A stretch of 64,000 nt of DNA, from NCBI GenBank assembly GCA_951812925.1, contig OX638368.1, forward strand, positions 75,684,909 through 75,748,908, written 5' to 3'. The notes under the pieces were generated by a model, which had not been told where the DNA came from, did not search any database, and saw nothing but the letters and a program-made list of their open reading frames with translations. Below, in pieces: positions 52,543 to 63,620 of this stretch. The translations under genes and the position numbers were made by a program. The DNA comes from Calliopum simillimum (Eukaryota > Arthropoda > Insecta > Diptera > Lauxaniidae). Each line of letters starts with the position of its first letter. The first letter of the stretch is position 1.

Positions 52543-53664
52543 AATGGGTGGTATTAATAAAAAATAGCAATTGCTTCAAGATAACTTTCGTAGTAAAGTA
52601 AATGCAAATAGCATTTGCTTAAAATTGGTATGAATAAAATTTATGTTTGCTACAGCAAGTTCGAAAATTCGGAACTAGTATTTGCTTTGTCATATTTGAC
52701 ATTGTTTATTTAAAATACAAATGTTTGAAATAAATTGAAATAAAAAATAATTTTTTTTTGGAATTTGTCAAAATGTGCAGGCAAAATATAATTTATCATA
52801 TGTGCACAATGCAAAAAACCCGCTCTCTGGAAGCGCATGCAGTGCTGCCAATAAATCATCAATCAAGCCAAACTGATCATATTTGTAGCCGTCAAATGTT
52901 CAAGTTGCCTGAAAAGATTATGCTGCAGCCAAGGGTTACGATAAAGGTATGCAACTCTTGAAAAAGTCAACTTGACTTAATTTGTTGGACAGAAAAAATT
53001 CACATAGCTGTCATCGCTCAGGATGTTTATCCATTGGAGTAAGAGCAATTCCTAAATGCTTTGCATTACTTCCGCCGAATGACCTAAACTATTTTCGCCT
53101 TAACAAATGTATTCTCCAAAGTCTTGATGACAGCAAGGGATGCTACAATGCATGCTAAGATAAGCTTTATATATGTTTGTAAACTGCGGTGGTTGCATTT
53201 TAGAATCAGAGTTTGGAACGGATGAGGGCGCTTGAATTTGTTTAGAAGCAGGATTACGTAAAAGAAGCGGGACAAAGTTAACATGTTTCATAAATAAATA
53301 TTAAAAAAAAAATTGTTAGTTTCTTCATATGGAAGCTGATTAAACATGCATTTTTTTATTTATTTTTGGATTTGTTTTTCAATTATTTCGATTCTGTTAC
53401 TATTTATTTGAAATGAAGTTGACAGCACCAGCAGTCAAGTGGGAACACTATTTTTTGCATCTCCTTTTAAAAATGAATGATGTGAAAAACGAGCCGTTTT
53501 TGATGCCATTGTAGAAAGATATATAAAAATTATCAACTTTTAATCAAAATTTTTGTGTCTGTTCATAAACTTCGTGACGCTTAAATCCCCCAAAAGTTTA
53601 AAACCCTATTCTCTCCGTATTTGAAGGTAATGTGAGGCAAAAATACATAAGCTGTTACGCTTCC

Positions 53665-53812
53665 ACAGACCCATGGTTGAATTACCCTGGTTGCAACGAT
53701 AACAAATGCTGCTTCTTAAACTACGAAAATGTCAAAATTTGCTAGTCTTTTGACAGATAGAAAGGCAAGATCAGGGTTCCATTTTTTTATTTTGACAACT
53801 TGCCATAACCAT
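53665..53812. repeat. segment shared with 39175-39325
   Basis: Shares GGTTGAATTACCCTGGTTGC and AACTACGAAAATGTCAAAAT with the inverted segment at 39 kb. It extends to TGACA(A/T)-rich text, and its boundaries are uncertain. Confidence 0.7.
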
Positions 53813-53930
53813 TGTTATTGAATCATGCACAGACCCTTGTTTCCCTTGGAAATCCTAGCTTGGCAAGATTGCTAAAACGGCAACTGTCAAAGTTGCCATT
53901 CAGACAACGTAACTTAATTGCGTTACCTTA

Positions 53931-54797
53931 TAGTCCGGGTGCCCACACTTAAAAAAAATCTTATAGAATAACAGGCTGAAACTTTCATAATCGCTTAATT
54001 ACATTGAGACCTACAAACTTTACCATTGTGACAAATACGTCGAGTGGGGCGTTTTGGCTGTGGCAGCTGTCAAACATGTCAAAGTTATGACCCCCCCTGG
54101 ACTGATGAATAACTGGTTAATTTTTTGTGAATCCACAGTTTTTTATTATTATTAAATGATAAAACAGTCGACCTACAAAAAGAGGGGGTCGTTTGGCGGG
54201 GCCTACGCGCTCAACATATAATAGTTACACCTACCAACGAATTAATAAATAGCCAGCTAATTCTTTCAGAATTTGTTGTTTTTTCATAGTACTGTCACGC
54301 AATTATATTGACCTACAATTTGAAAGGGCCGTTTTCCTCAACCTACACCCTAAACCCCTAAAAGTCATACATGTTTAGGGCGTAGGTTGAGGAAAACGGC
54401 CCTTTCAAATTGTAGGTCAATATAATTGCGTGACAGTACTATGAAAAAACAACAAATTCTGAAAGAATTAGCTGGCTATTTATTAATTCGTTGGTAGGTG
54501 TAACTATTATATGTTGAGCGCGTAGGCCCCGCCAAACGACCCCCTCTTTTTGTAGGTCGACTGTTTTATCATTTAATAATAATAAAAAACTGTGGATTCA
54601 CAAAAAATTAACCAGTTATTCATCAGTCCAGGGGGGGTCATAACTTTGACATGTTTGACAGCTGCCACAGCCAAAACGCCCCACTCGACGTATTTGTCAC
54701 AATGGTAAAGTTTGTAGGTCTCAATGTAATTAAGCGATTATGAAAGTTTCAGCCTGTTATTCTATAAGATTTTTTTTAAGTGTGGGCACCCGGACTA
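53931..54797. mobile_element. near-perfect 867-bp palindromic element, TTA duplication
   Basis: Two 425-bp arms (53931-54355, 54373-54797) are inverted copies. By eye I find one mismatch (ACACCC against ACGCCC near the centre). The loop is 17 bp. The ends TAGTCCGGGTGCCCACACTT are flanked by TTA (53928-53930, 54798-54800), fitting Harbinger-type insertion. No coding sequence. A transcript through it would fold into one long hairpin. Confidence 0.93.
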
Positions 54798-55263
54798 TTA
54801 TATATGTATATATATGCCTATAGTTTAAACTACCTGCTCTTGGCTTTTTACTAACTTTACAACGAAAGCTGTTTGCCTCCACAATCGGCACAGTTTATAT
54901 TTACAATTTAATTAATTTCTTTCCCTATTAAGATTTACGGCAATCAATATAGAACAAGATTTTTGTAAGATTTATGTGTAAAAAGTACCTAGCAAACTCT
55001 CGTAGTCAGCTAGAAAGCAGACTCAGAATATTCAAGTAAATACTACGAGTTACGTATTTTTATTCATACCAATTTAAGCAAAAGCTTTTTTCGAACATAG
55101 CAAATGCTAAAAAATATTTTTTCACATACGAATTGAAGTAAATGCTACAAATTGAAGCAATTGCTTCGAGTTTTAGCAAAGTAAAGTTTTATTAATATGA
55201 CCCAATGTCTAATACGAGGGGCCTAACAAAAATTCGCTTAGTAGAATTGAAAAAAGTTTTTTT

Positions 55264-55760
55264 AAATTTATAATTTTATTCTTCATCTGTTTTTATTTTT
55301 TCAACGTAATCGCCATTTATTTTGATACATTTTTGAAGTAGATAAATCCATCTTGAAAAATAGTCCTCAAAATCGGTTTTTTGCAATTCTACAATTTCAT
55401 CATTAACCGCATTAATCATCTCCCTATTGCTGTTGAAGACTCTTCCTCTTAAATTTTTTTTTTTTTTTTGGAAACAACCAGAAGTCACAAGGCGCTAGAT
55501 CTGGGGAATAAGGTGCTGGACGAATTTCTTCGATGCCTGAAAGCGCAATAAAATCGGTCGTTTTTTCAGCAGTGTACGCTGGTGCATTATCGTGATGTAG
55601 AAAGCGTAGCTCCTTTTTTTGGCGTTTTCCCAATAAATTTTGGAAAACTTTTGGTAGGCAGGTTTCAAAACATCACTTAGTAGTAACCGTCTGATCTTTT
55701 TCCAAAGGAATAGCAGCTACATATTTCTCTCTGGTGAAGTAAACTGACGGTGCCGTGACA
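55264..55760 (-). pseudogene. mariner transposase, C-terminal half
   Basis: Reading leftwards: FTREKYVAAIPLEKDQTVT, a stop, then FLHHDNAPAYTAEKTTDF (second Asp) and PAPYSPDLAPCDFWLFP (third Asp). A frameshift in an A-run follows, then LRGRVFNSNREMINAVND and a C-terminus CIKINGDYVEKIKTDEE at 55276. It is a different mariner lineage from the copy at 26.4 kb. The N-terminal half is missing; the sequence changes to the GATATC block near 55783. Confidence 0.85.
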
Positions 55761-55845
55761 TAGTCGCCGCGGACATAATCCCCATTCACGAAAAAAAGGA
55801 TATCACAGTGATATACGGAATGTAACGCTTTTTGTATATCACCAT

Positions 55846-55990
55846 GATATCAAAAAAAGATATCAAAATGATATCAAAAAAAGATATCAAAATGATATCA
55901 AAAAAAGATATCAAAATGATATCAAAAAAAGATATCAAAATGATATCAAAAAAAGATATCAAAATGATATCAAAAAATGATATCAAAATG
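55846..55990 (+). repeat. 24-bp GATATC tandem array 1
   Basis: The unit is GATATCAAAATGATATC plus seven A. Further arrays of the same unit are at 56982-57138 (plus), 59318-59490 (minus), 59758-59855 (minus), 60022-60140 (plus) and 61247-61395 (minus). 24 is a multiple of 3, so all frames stay open. Confidence 0.93.
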
Positions 55991-56448
55991 ATATACAAAA
56001 ATTGTATATCAATGATATACAAAATTTGTATATCATTTTGATATCCATTTCTGATACAAAATTGACATAACCAAATTTTGCAATATTGTATATGATCGTC
56101 GGCAACAAGTTTTTAGAAATTGCCCGCATGCAGCAAATGAATGAAATGCCGGTTTTTTTAACTCAATTATATGTTTGTGCTTTTTCACTCATTTCATGAG
56201 AAAATTCACTTACTAAAATTGACTGTGCGTCCGCTTTCCATAGCTTTTGTTTTCCCAACCACAGGCTTACAACAACTGAAGGGAGTGTCGGTTTTTTTGC
56301 ACTCAATTATATTTGTGTGCTTTTCACTAATTTAAGTAGAAAATTCACTTCTTTTACACTAAAATTGACTGCGCGTTTGTCTTCTAAAGTTATCTTTCCA
56401 TAAAATCCTCAAACGAAAACGTCAATTTTGACATATCAGCAGCTGATA

Positions 56449-56815
56449 AATTTTTGATATCATTTTGATATACATTTCTGATACAAAATTGACATGTCAT
56501 TCAATGATATCAAAAATATATCAAAATGATATACAAAAAATGGATATCAGCCGCAGACAAATTTTTGATATCATTTTGATATACATTTCTGATACAAAAT
56601 TGACATGTCATTCAATGATATCAAAAATATATCAAAATGATATACAAAAAATGGATATCAGCCGCTGACAAATTTTTGATATCATTTTGATATACATTTC
56701 TGATACAAAATTGACATGTCATTCAATGATATCAAAAATATATCAAAATGATATACAAAAAATGGATATCAGCCGCTGACAAATTTTTGATATCATTTTG
56801 ATATACATTTCTGAT
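56449..56815 (+). repeat. palindromic tandem unit of about 110 bp, three copies
   Basis: The unit runs TTTTTGATATCATTTTGATA, TACATTTCTGATACAAAATT, GACATGTCATTCAATGATAT, CAAAAATATATCAAAATGAT, ATACAAAAAATGGATATCAG, CCGCTGACAAA. Related arrays are at 57640-57950, 57985-58265, 58630-58900, 60500-60810 and 61700-62050. Almost every segment contains a self-complementary TGATATCA or TGATATA motif. Confidence 0.9.
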
Positions 56816-58582
56816 ACAATGACAAGAACTTGACAAGTTTTTTTGATCGGCCCGATCAAAAAAATTATGTCAAAAATATATCAACATGATATCCAAAATT
56901 TGTCAGTGACATACATAATTTTGACAAAAAAAGGATATCAAAATGATATACGGAATGTAACGCTTTTCGTATATCACCATGATATCAAAAAAAGATATCA
57001 AAATGATATAAAAAAAAAGATATCAAAATGATATCAAAAAAAGATATCAAAATGATATCAAAAAAAGATATCAAAATGATATCAAAAATAGATATCAAAA
57101 TGATATCAAAAAAAAGATATCAAAATGATATCAAAAAATGATATCAAAATGATATACAAAAATTGTATATCAATGATATACAAAATTTGTATATCATTTT
57201 GATATCCATTTCTGATACAAAATTGACATAACCAACTTTGAGTCTTTGAAATTTTGCAATATTGTATTTGATCGTCGGCAACAAGTTTTTAGAAATTGCC
57301 CGCATGCAGCAAATGAATGAAGTGCCGGTTTTTTTAACTCAATTATATGTTTGTGCTTTTTCACTCATTTCATGAGAAAATTCACTTACTAAAATCGGCT
57401 GCGCGTTCGCTTTCCATAGCATTTGTTTTCCCAACAACAGACTGCATACAACAATTGAAGGGAGTGTCGGTTTTTTTGCACTCAATTATATTTGTGTGCT
57501 TTTCACTAATTTCAGTAGAAAATTCACTTCTTTTACACTAAAATTGACTGCGCGTTTGTCTTCTAAAGTTATCTTTCCATCGAATCCACAAACGAAAACG
57601 TAAAATTTGACATATCAGCAGCTGATAAATTTTTGATATCATTTTGATATACATTTCTGATACAAAATTGATATCAGCGGCTGATAAATTTTTGATATCA
57701 TTTTGATATACATTTCTGATACAAAATGGACATGTTTTTCAATGATATCAAAAATATATCAAAATGATATACAAAAAAAGGATATCAGCGGCTGATTAAT
57801 TTTTGATATCATTTTGATATACATTTCTGATACAAAATTGACATGTTTTTCAATGATATCAAAAATATATCAAAATGATATACAAAAAATGGATATCAGC
57901 GGCTGATACATTTTTGATATCAATTTGATATACATTTCTGATACATTGACAAGAACTTGACAAGTTTTTTTGTATTAGCCGCTGATATCCATTTTTTGTA
58001 TATCATTTTGATATATTTTTGATATCATTGAAAAACATGTCAATTTTGTATCAGAAATGTATATCAAAATGATATCCAAAATTTATCAGCCGCTGATATC
58101 CATTTTTTGTATATCATTTTGATATATTTTTGATATCATTGAAAAACATGTCAAGTTTGTATCAGAAATGTATATCAAAATGATATCAAAAATTTATCAG
58201 CCGCTGATATCAATTTTGTGTCAGAAATGTATATCAAAATGATATCAAAAATTTATCAGCTGCTGATATGTCAAAATTGACGTTTTCGTTTGTGGTGTGG
58301 ATTTTATGGAAAGATAACTTTAATTTTAGTGTAAAAGAAGTGAATTTTCTACTGAAATTAGTGAAAAGCACACAAATAAAATTGTGTGCAAAAAAACCGA
58401 CACTCCATTCAGTTGTTGTATGCAGCCTGTGGTTGATAAAACAAAAGCTATGGAAAGTGGACGCTCAGCCAATTTAAGTAAGTGAATTTTCTCATGAAAT
58501 ATGTGAAAAAGCACAAACATATAATTGAGTTAAAAAAACCGGCACTTCAATCATTTGCTGCATGTGGGCAATTTCTAAAAAC

Positions 58583-59624
58583 CCCGATCAAAAAAACTTG
58601 TCAAGTTCTTGTCATTGTATCAGAAATGTATATCAAAATGATATCAAAAATGTATCAGCCGCTGATATCCATTTTTTGTATATCATTTTGATATATTTTT
58701 GATATCATTGAATGACATGTCAATTTTGTATCAGAAATGTATATCAAAATGATATCAAAAATTTGTCAGCGGCTGATATCCATTTTTTGTATATCATTTT
58801 GATGTATTTTTGATATCATTGAATGACATGTCAATTTTGTATCAGAAATGTATATCAAAATGATATCAAAAATTTATCAGCCGCAGATATCAATTTTGCT
58901 GATATGTCAAATTTTACGTTTTCGTTTGTGAATTTTATTTAAAGATAATTATAGAAGACGAACGCGCAGCCAATTTTAGTGAATAAGTTAATTTTCTAAT
59001 GAAATTAGTGAAAAGCACAAAAATATTATTGAGTGCAAAAGAACAGACGCTCCATTCAGTTGCTGCATGCGGCCTGTGGTTGGGAAAACTAAAAGTATGG
59101 AAAACGGACGAGCAGCCAATTTTAGTAAGAAGTGAGTTTTGCCATGAAATTGGTGAAAAAGCATATGAAAAATATAATTGAGTACAAAAAAAAAAACTAG
59201 TTGACGACGATTAACCACAATATTGTAAAATTTGGCCATAATCTGCGTCACTTTAGTTATCGGACCCAAAATTGGTTGTCATTTTTGTATCAGAAATGTA
59301 CAAAAATTGTATATCATTTTGATATCTTTTTTTGATATCATTTTGATATCTTTTTTTGATATCATTTTGATATCTTTTTTTGATATCATTTTGATATCTT
59401 TTTTTGATATCATTTTGATATCTTTTTTTGATATCATTTTGATATCTTTTTTTGATATCATTTTGATATCATTTTGATATCTTTTCTTGATATCATGGTG
59501 ATATACAAAAAGCGTTACATTCCGTATATCACTGTGATATCCTTTTTTTATCAAAATCTTGTATGTCACTGACAAATTTTGGATATCATTTTGATATATT
59601 TTTGATATACTTTTTTTGATCGGG
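58583..59624 (-). mobile_element. CCCGATC element X1 nested in copy B
   Basis: Complete copy: CCCGATCAAAAAAACTTGTC at the left, ATACTTTTTTTGATCGGG at the right. It interrupts the core TTTCTAAAAACTTGTTGCCG of copy B, and AC is present on both sides (58581-58582, 59625-59626). It is 1042 bp. Confidence 0.88.
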
Positions 59625-60452
59625 ACTTGTTGCCGACGATCATTTACAATATTGCAAAATTTCAAAGACTCGAAGTTGGTTATGTCAATTTTGTATCAGA
59701 AATTGATATCAAAATGATATACAAATTTTGTATATCATTGATATACAATTTTTGTATATCATTTTGATATCATTTTTTGATATCATTTTGATATCTTTTT
59801 TTGATATCTTTTTTATATCTTTTTTTGATATCATTTTGATATCTTTTTTTGATATCATTGTGATATACAAAAAGCGTTACATTCCGTATATCACTGTGAT
59901 ATCCTTTTTTATCAAAAATATATCAAAATGATATCAAAAATTTGTCAGTGACATACAAAATTTTGATAAAAAAAGGATATCACAGTGATATACGGAATGC
60001 AACGCTTTTTGTATATCACAATGATATCAAAAAAAGATATCAAAATGATATCAAAAAAAGATATCAAAATGATATCAAAAAAAGATATCAAAATGATATC
60101 AAAAAAAGATATCAAAATGATATCAAAAAATGATATCAAAATGATATACAAAAATTGTATATCAATGATACACAAAAATTGTATATCAATGATATACAAA
60201 ATTTGTATATCATTTTGATATCCATTTCTGATACAAAATTGACATAACCAACTTTGAGTCTTTGAAATTTTGCAATATTGTATTTGATCGTCGGCAACAA
60301 GTTTTTAGAAATTGCCCGCATGCAGCAAATGAATGAAGTGCCGGTGTTTTTAATTAAATATATGTTTGTGCTTTTTCACATATTTCATGAGAAAATTCAC
60401 TTACTAAAATCGGCTGCGCGTCCGCTTTCCATAGGATTTGTTTTCCCAACCA

Positions 60453-61520
60453 CCCGATCAAAAAAACTTGTCAAGTTCTTGTCATTGTATCAGAAATGTA
60501 TATCAAAATGATATCAAAAATGTATCAGCCGCTGATATCCATTTTTTGTATATCATTTTGATATATTTTTGATATCATTGAATGACATGTCAATTTTGTA
60601 TCAGAAATGTATATCAAAATGATATCAAAAATTTATCAGCCGCTGATATCCTTTTTTTGTATATCATTTTGATATATTTTTGATATCATTGAAAAACATG
60701 TCAATTTTGTATCAGAAATGTATATCAAAATGATATCAAAAATTTATCAGCCGCTGATATCAATTTTGTATCAGAAATGTATATCAAAATGATATCAAAA
60801 ATGTATCAGCTGCTGATATGTCAAATTTAACGCTTTAGTTTGTGAATTTTATGGAAGACGAACGCGCAGCCAATTTTATTGAAGAAAAAGTGAAAATATA
60901 ATTATAATATATATAATACAAATATAATTGAGTGCAAAAAACCCGACACTCCATTCAGTTGCTGCATGCAGCCTGTGGTTGGGAAAACAAAAAGTATGGA
61001 AACGGACGAGCAGCCAATTTTAGTAAGAAGTGAATTTTCTAATAAAACTTGTGAAAAAGCACCAAAATATAATTGAGTTAAAAAAACCGACACTTCATTC
61101 ATTTGCTGCATGCGGGCAATTTCTAAAAACTTGCCGACGATCAAATACAATATTGCAAAATTTGGTTATGTCAATTTTGTATCAGAAATGGATATCAAAA
61201 TGATATACAAATTTTGTATATCATTGATATACAATTTTTGTATATCATTTTGATATCTTTTTTTGATATCATTTTGATATCTTTTTTTGATATCATTTTG
61301 ATATCTTTTTTTGATATCATTTTGATATCTTTTTTTGATATCATTTTGATATCTTTTTTTGATATCATTTTGATATCTTTTTTTGATATCATGGTGATAT
61401 ACAAAAAGCGTTACATTCCGTATATCACTGTGATATCCTTTTTTTATCAAAATCTTGTATGTCACTGACAAATTTTGGATATCATTTTGATATATTTTTG
61501 ATATACTTTTTTTGATCGGG
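60453..61520 (-). mobile_element. CCCGATC element X2 nested in copy C
   Basis: Complete copy with the same ends as X1. It interrupts the core TTTTCCCAACCACAGGCT of copy C (intact at 56260), with CA on both sides (60451-60452, 61521-61522). It is 1068 bp. A second independent insertion with a 2-bp duplication supports the element's boundaries. Confidence 0.88.
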
Positions 61521-62072
61521 CACAGGCTGCATACAACAACTGAAGGGAGTGTCGGTTTTTTTGCACTCAATTATATTTGTGTGCTTTTCACTAATTTCAA
61601 TAGAAAATTCACTTCTTTTACACTAAAATTGACTGCGCGTTTGTCTTCTAAAGTTATCTTTCCATAGAATCCACAAACGAAAACGTAAAATTTGACATAT
61701 CAGCAGCTGATAAATTTTTGATATCATTTTGATATACATTTCTGATACAAAATTGATATCAGCGGCTGATAAATTTTTGATATCATTTTGATATACATTT
61801 CTGATACAAAATTGACATGTCATTCAATGATATCAAAAATTTGTCAGCGGCGGATATACAAAAAATGGATATCAGCCGCTGACAAATTTTTGATATCATT
61901 TTGATATACATTTCTGATACAAAATTGACATGTCATTCAATGATATCAAAAATATATCAAAATGATATACTAAAAATGGATATCAGCGGCTGATACATTT
62001 TTGATATCATTTTGATATACATTTCTGATACAAAATTGACATGTCATTCAATGACAAGTTTTTTTGATCGGG

Positions 62073-62605
62073 GGGGATTTGTTACAATCTATTACAATTC
62101 GACAGCGTTACCATATTGAAATAGTTAATTTCAGTACTAATTTCCTTTAATTTCATACATTTATGTTGGATTGAATGCGGTTTGTGTTGGGCATTATGCC
62201 CATGCGCATTTAAGCTGTCGTCTGCCTATCACATAAGCCAGTTTTAATCAGATCTTAATTATTGTTACATTTGTTGGAAGCGTTATAATTTTTTAAATTT
62301 TTTTTTTTTTTTAAATTTTTTTTTTTTCAATGTATTTTCATTGTTGGTAGCTAATAAATTATAATTTTTTGTTTAAAACCTTGTAAAAAAAAATCGATCG
62401 AAAATGGAATTCTCGAAATAGGTATATTTATAAAAATGGAGCTATAACCTCAAAAATCTAACTTTTCGATTATCTCGAGAGGAAAAAAAAAAAATGCGAT
62501 TTTCGGAGTCAGCGACCTGAAATTAGCTTAGAAATATGGTTTGCAAAATGTTACGTTTTGATTGTTTTCTAGTGATATTAATGGGGTTAATATACCATAA
62601 GCAAA
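62073..62605. other. no gene seen
   Basis: AT-rich with long T-runs. The right half may be upstream sequence of the Jockey-like LINE, but no coding text is recognised before 62610. Confidence 0.45.
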
Positions 62606-62609
62606 CACA

Positions 62610-62786
62610 GCAAAGTATTTAGGTATGACTCTGGATATGGTAAAAAGAAAATAGAACATCGAGAAGTCAAAGTAAAAAACTTTAATTGGCTAATTGGCAG
62701 AAGATCAATCTTGTCCATAAATAATAAACTGATATTATACAAGCAAGTTCTTCCTCCAGTGTGGACATATGGTATCCAGCTATCGA
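62610..62786 (+). pseudogene. Jockey-like LINE, RT C-terminal fragment
   Basis: Reads VKVKNFNWLIGRRSILSINN, then KLILYKQVLPPVWTYGIQL, the conserved Jockey-clade text after the RT catalytic domain (S.LS..NKL.IYK..L.P.WTYGIQLW). It breaks off at TYGIQL where another LINE begins and resumes at 63413. Confidence 0.85.
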
Positions 62787-63412
62787 GCTGCACCAGAAAG
62801 GACAACCTCATGTCCGATCCAGACCATTTGAGACTGATTCTAAAAGTCGAACTGATCTGCCACATTTCTGACCATCCCTCTTATCGGGTGGTCAGCAAAC
62901 CAACACCGCGCATGTGTATAAGGGTGGACTTCCGGAGTCATTGGGCAGCCATCTTGGACTTCCTACCCGACTCCTGGGACGGATCCGCGAGGCCTTCAAT
63001 GATCTGCATCGGCCCTTGCCAGTAAGGCTATTGAATCTCTGGCACTAAATAAAGTACTCACTAGCCGCCCTTCACCAATTCACCATAGTGAAAAATCACT
63101 ATAGAGAGAGGCAAGGTGCACACTTGCTCAACTTCGTTCGGGCTACTCCCTCATTTTGATGAGTTACTGAGCCCGGATCATTGAGGGCATCGCTGATCAG
63201 TGGCCATTATGCAGTGGTAGTCCCCACGACAGTTCCCACTTTTTTAACTGTCCTTCCCGTCCAACCAACCTCACCACTACTGACCTCTGGCCCCGCCCAG
63301 TAGAGGTAGCCCACTTTCTAGCCCTCCCGGACTAAGCTCGGCCTGTTTTCAAATTTTATTACCCCCAATAACTAGTAGACGAGAAGAATAATTGTTTTCT
63401 AATTTACAGACC
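62787..63412 (+). mobile_element. second LINE fragment inserted in the Jockey-like element
   Basis: This stretch has distinctly higher GC than the window. ATCGAG occurs at both edges (near 62780-62785 and 63419-63424), a probable target duplication; exact edges are uncertain by a few bases. The coding remnant is described separately. Confidence 0.7.
63000..63345 (+). pseudogene. LINE C-terminal CCHC region
   Basis: In one frame with stops: KAIESLALNKVLTSRPSP, then CTLAQLRSGYSLILMSY, then PLCSGSPHDSSHFFNCPSRP and DLWPRPVEVAHFLALPD. TLAQLRSGY...LF.CP..PT...DLW..P.EVA.FL is the typical C-terminus of a Jockey/I-related LINE family. The first Cys pair of the finger is altered (PLC instead of CPxC). 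A 5' coding part before 63000 is frame-broken. Confidence 0.82.
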
Positions 63413-63620
63413 TGGCGATCGAGTCACTACAACAACCTTAGTCATACATCGATTTCAAAATAAAGTACTGCAGTTAATGTTCCTTGGAATATACGTAACA
63501 CTGATCTATTTACATCGAGACCTAGAAGTGGAAACAGTGGAAGAAACTATTAAGAAAATTGCCAATTTGCATGAGGATAGACTAAGGTCCCATGTAAAGA
63601 ACGAGGCAAAAAACTCGTAA
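63413..63620 (+). pseudogene. Jockey-like LINE C-terminus, resumed
   Basis: Reads DRVTTTTLVIHRFQNKVLQL, then LIYLHRDLEVETVEETIKKI and HEDRLRSHVKNEAKNS before the stop near 63620. IHRFQNK, HRDL.V..V..EI and H..RL..H.N..A are conserved Jockey C-terminal blocks, and they continue directly from TYGIQL at 62786 if the inserted LINE is removed. Confidence 0.85.

Larger units (their letters stand above)
52546..55203. mobile_element. 2.7-kb inverted-repeat element with AAT duplication
   Basis: The left end GGGTGGTATTAATAAAA and right end (reverse complement GGGTCATATTAATAAAA) are flanked by AAT (52543-52545, 55204-55206). Homology continues inside with AGCAATTGCTTC, GCATTTGCT and TTGGTATGAATAAAA at both ends. 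A palindromic element (53931) is nested within. No transposase is recognised; the short frames at 52758 and 53084-53291 have no family resemblance. Confidence 0.75.
55783..62072. repeat. block of at least six self-nested CCCGATC elements
   Basis: All sequence here is built from one element type with ends CCCGATCAAAAAAA / TTTTTTTGATCGGG. In order: A1 (55783-56850, plus, left end missing), A2 (56851-57972, plus), B (57973-about 59910, minus) carrying X1 inside (58583-59624), and C (about 59911-62072, plus) carrying X2 inside (60453-61520). Each element contains a 24-bp GATATC tandem array, a run of palindromic units of about 110 bp, and a unique core (GCCCGCATGCAGCAAATGAA, CACTCAATTATATTTGTGTG). 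The open frames are repeats of KKDIKMIS or SFFDIILI, a consequence of the 24-bp unit, and not proteins. Confidence 0.9.

Noticed and set aside
55786..56041. Open frames reading KKDIKMIS or SFFDIILI repeats (also at 59232-59665, 59942-60218, 61166-61468)
   Set aside because: They follow from a 24-bp DNA repeat without stops in several frames on both strands. There is no start context, domain or codon bias.
62711..63025. 104-residue plus-strand frame as one gene
   Set aside because: It runs from Jockey-like coding sequence into a different LINE in the wrong frame, so it is chimeric.
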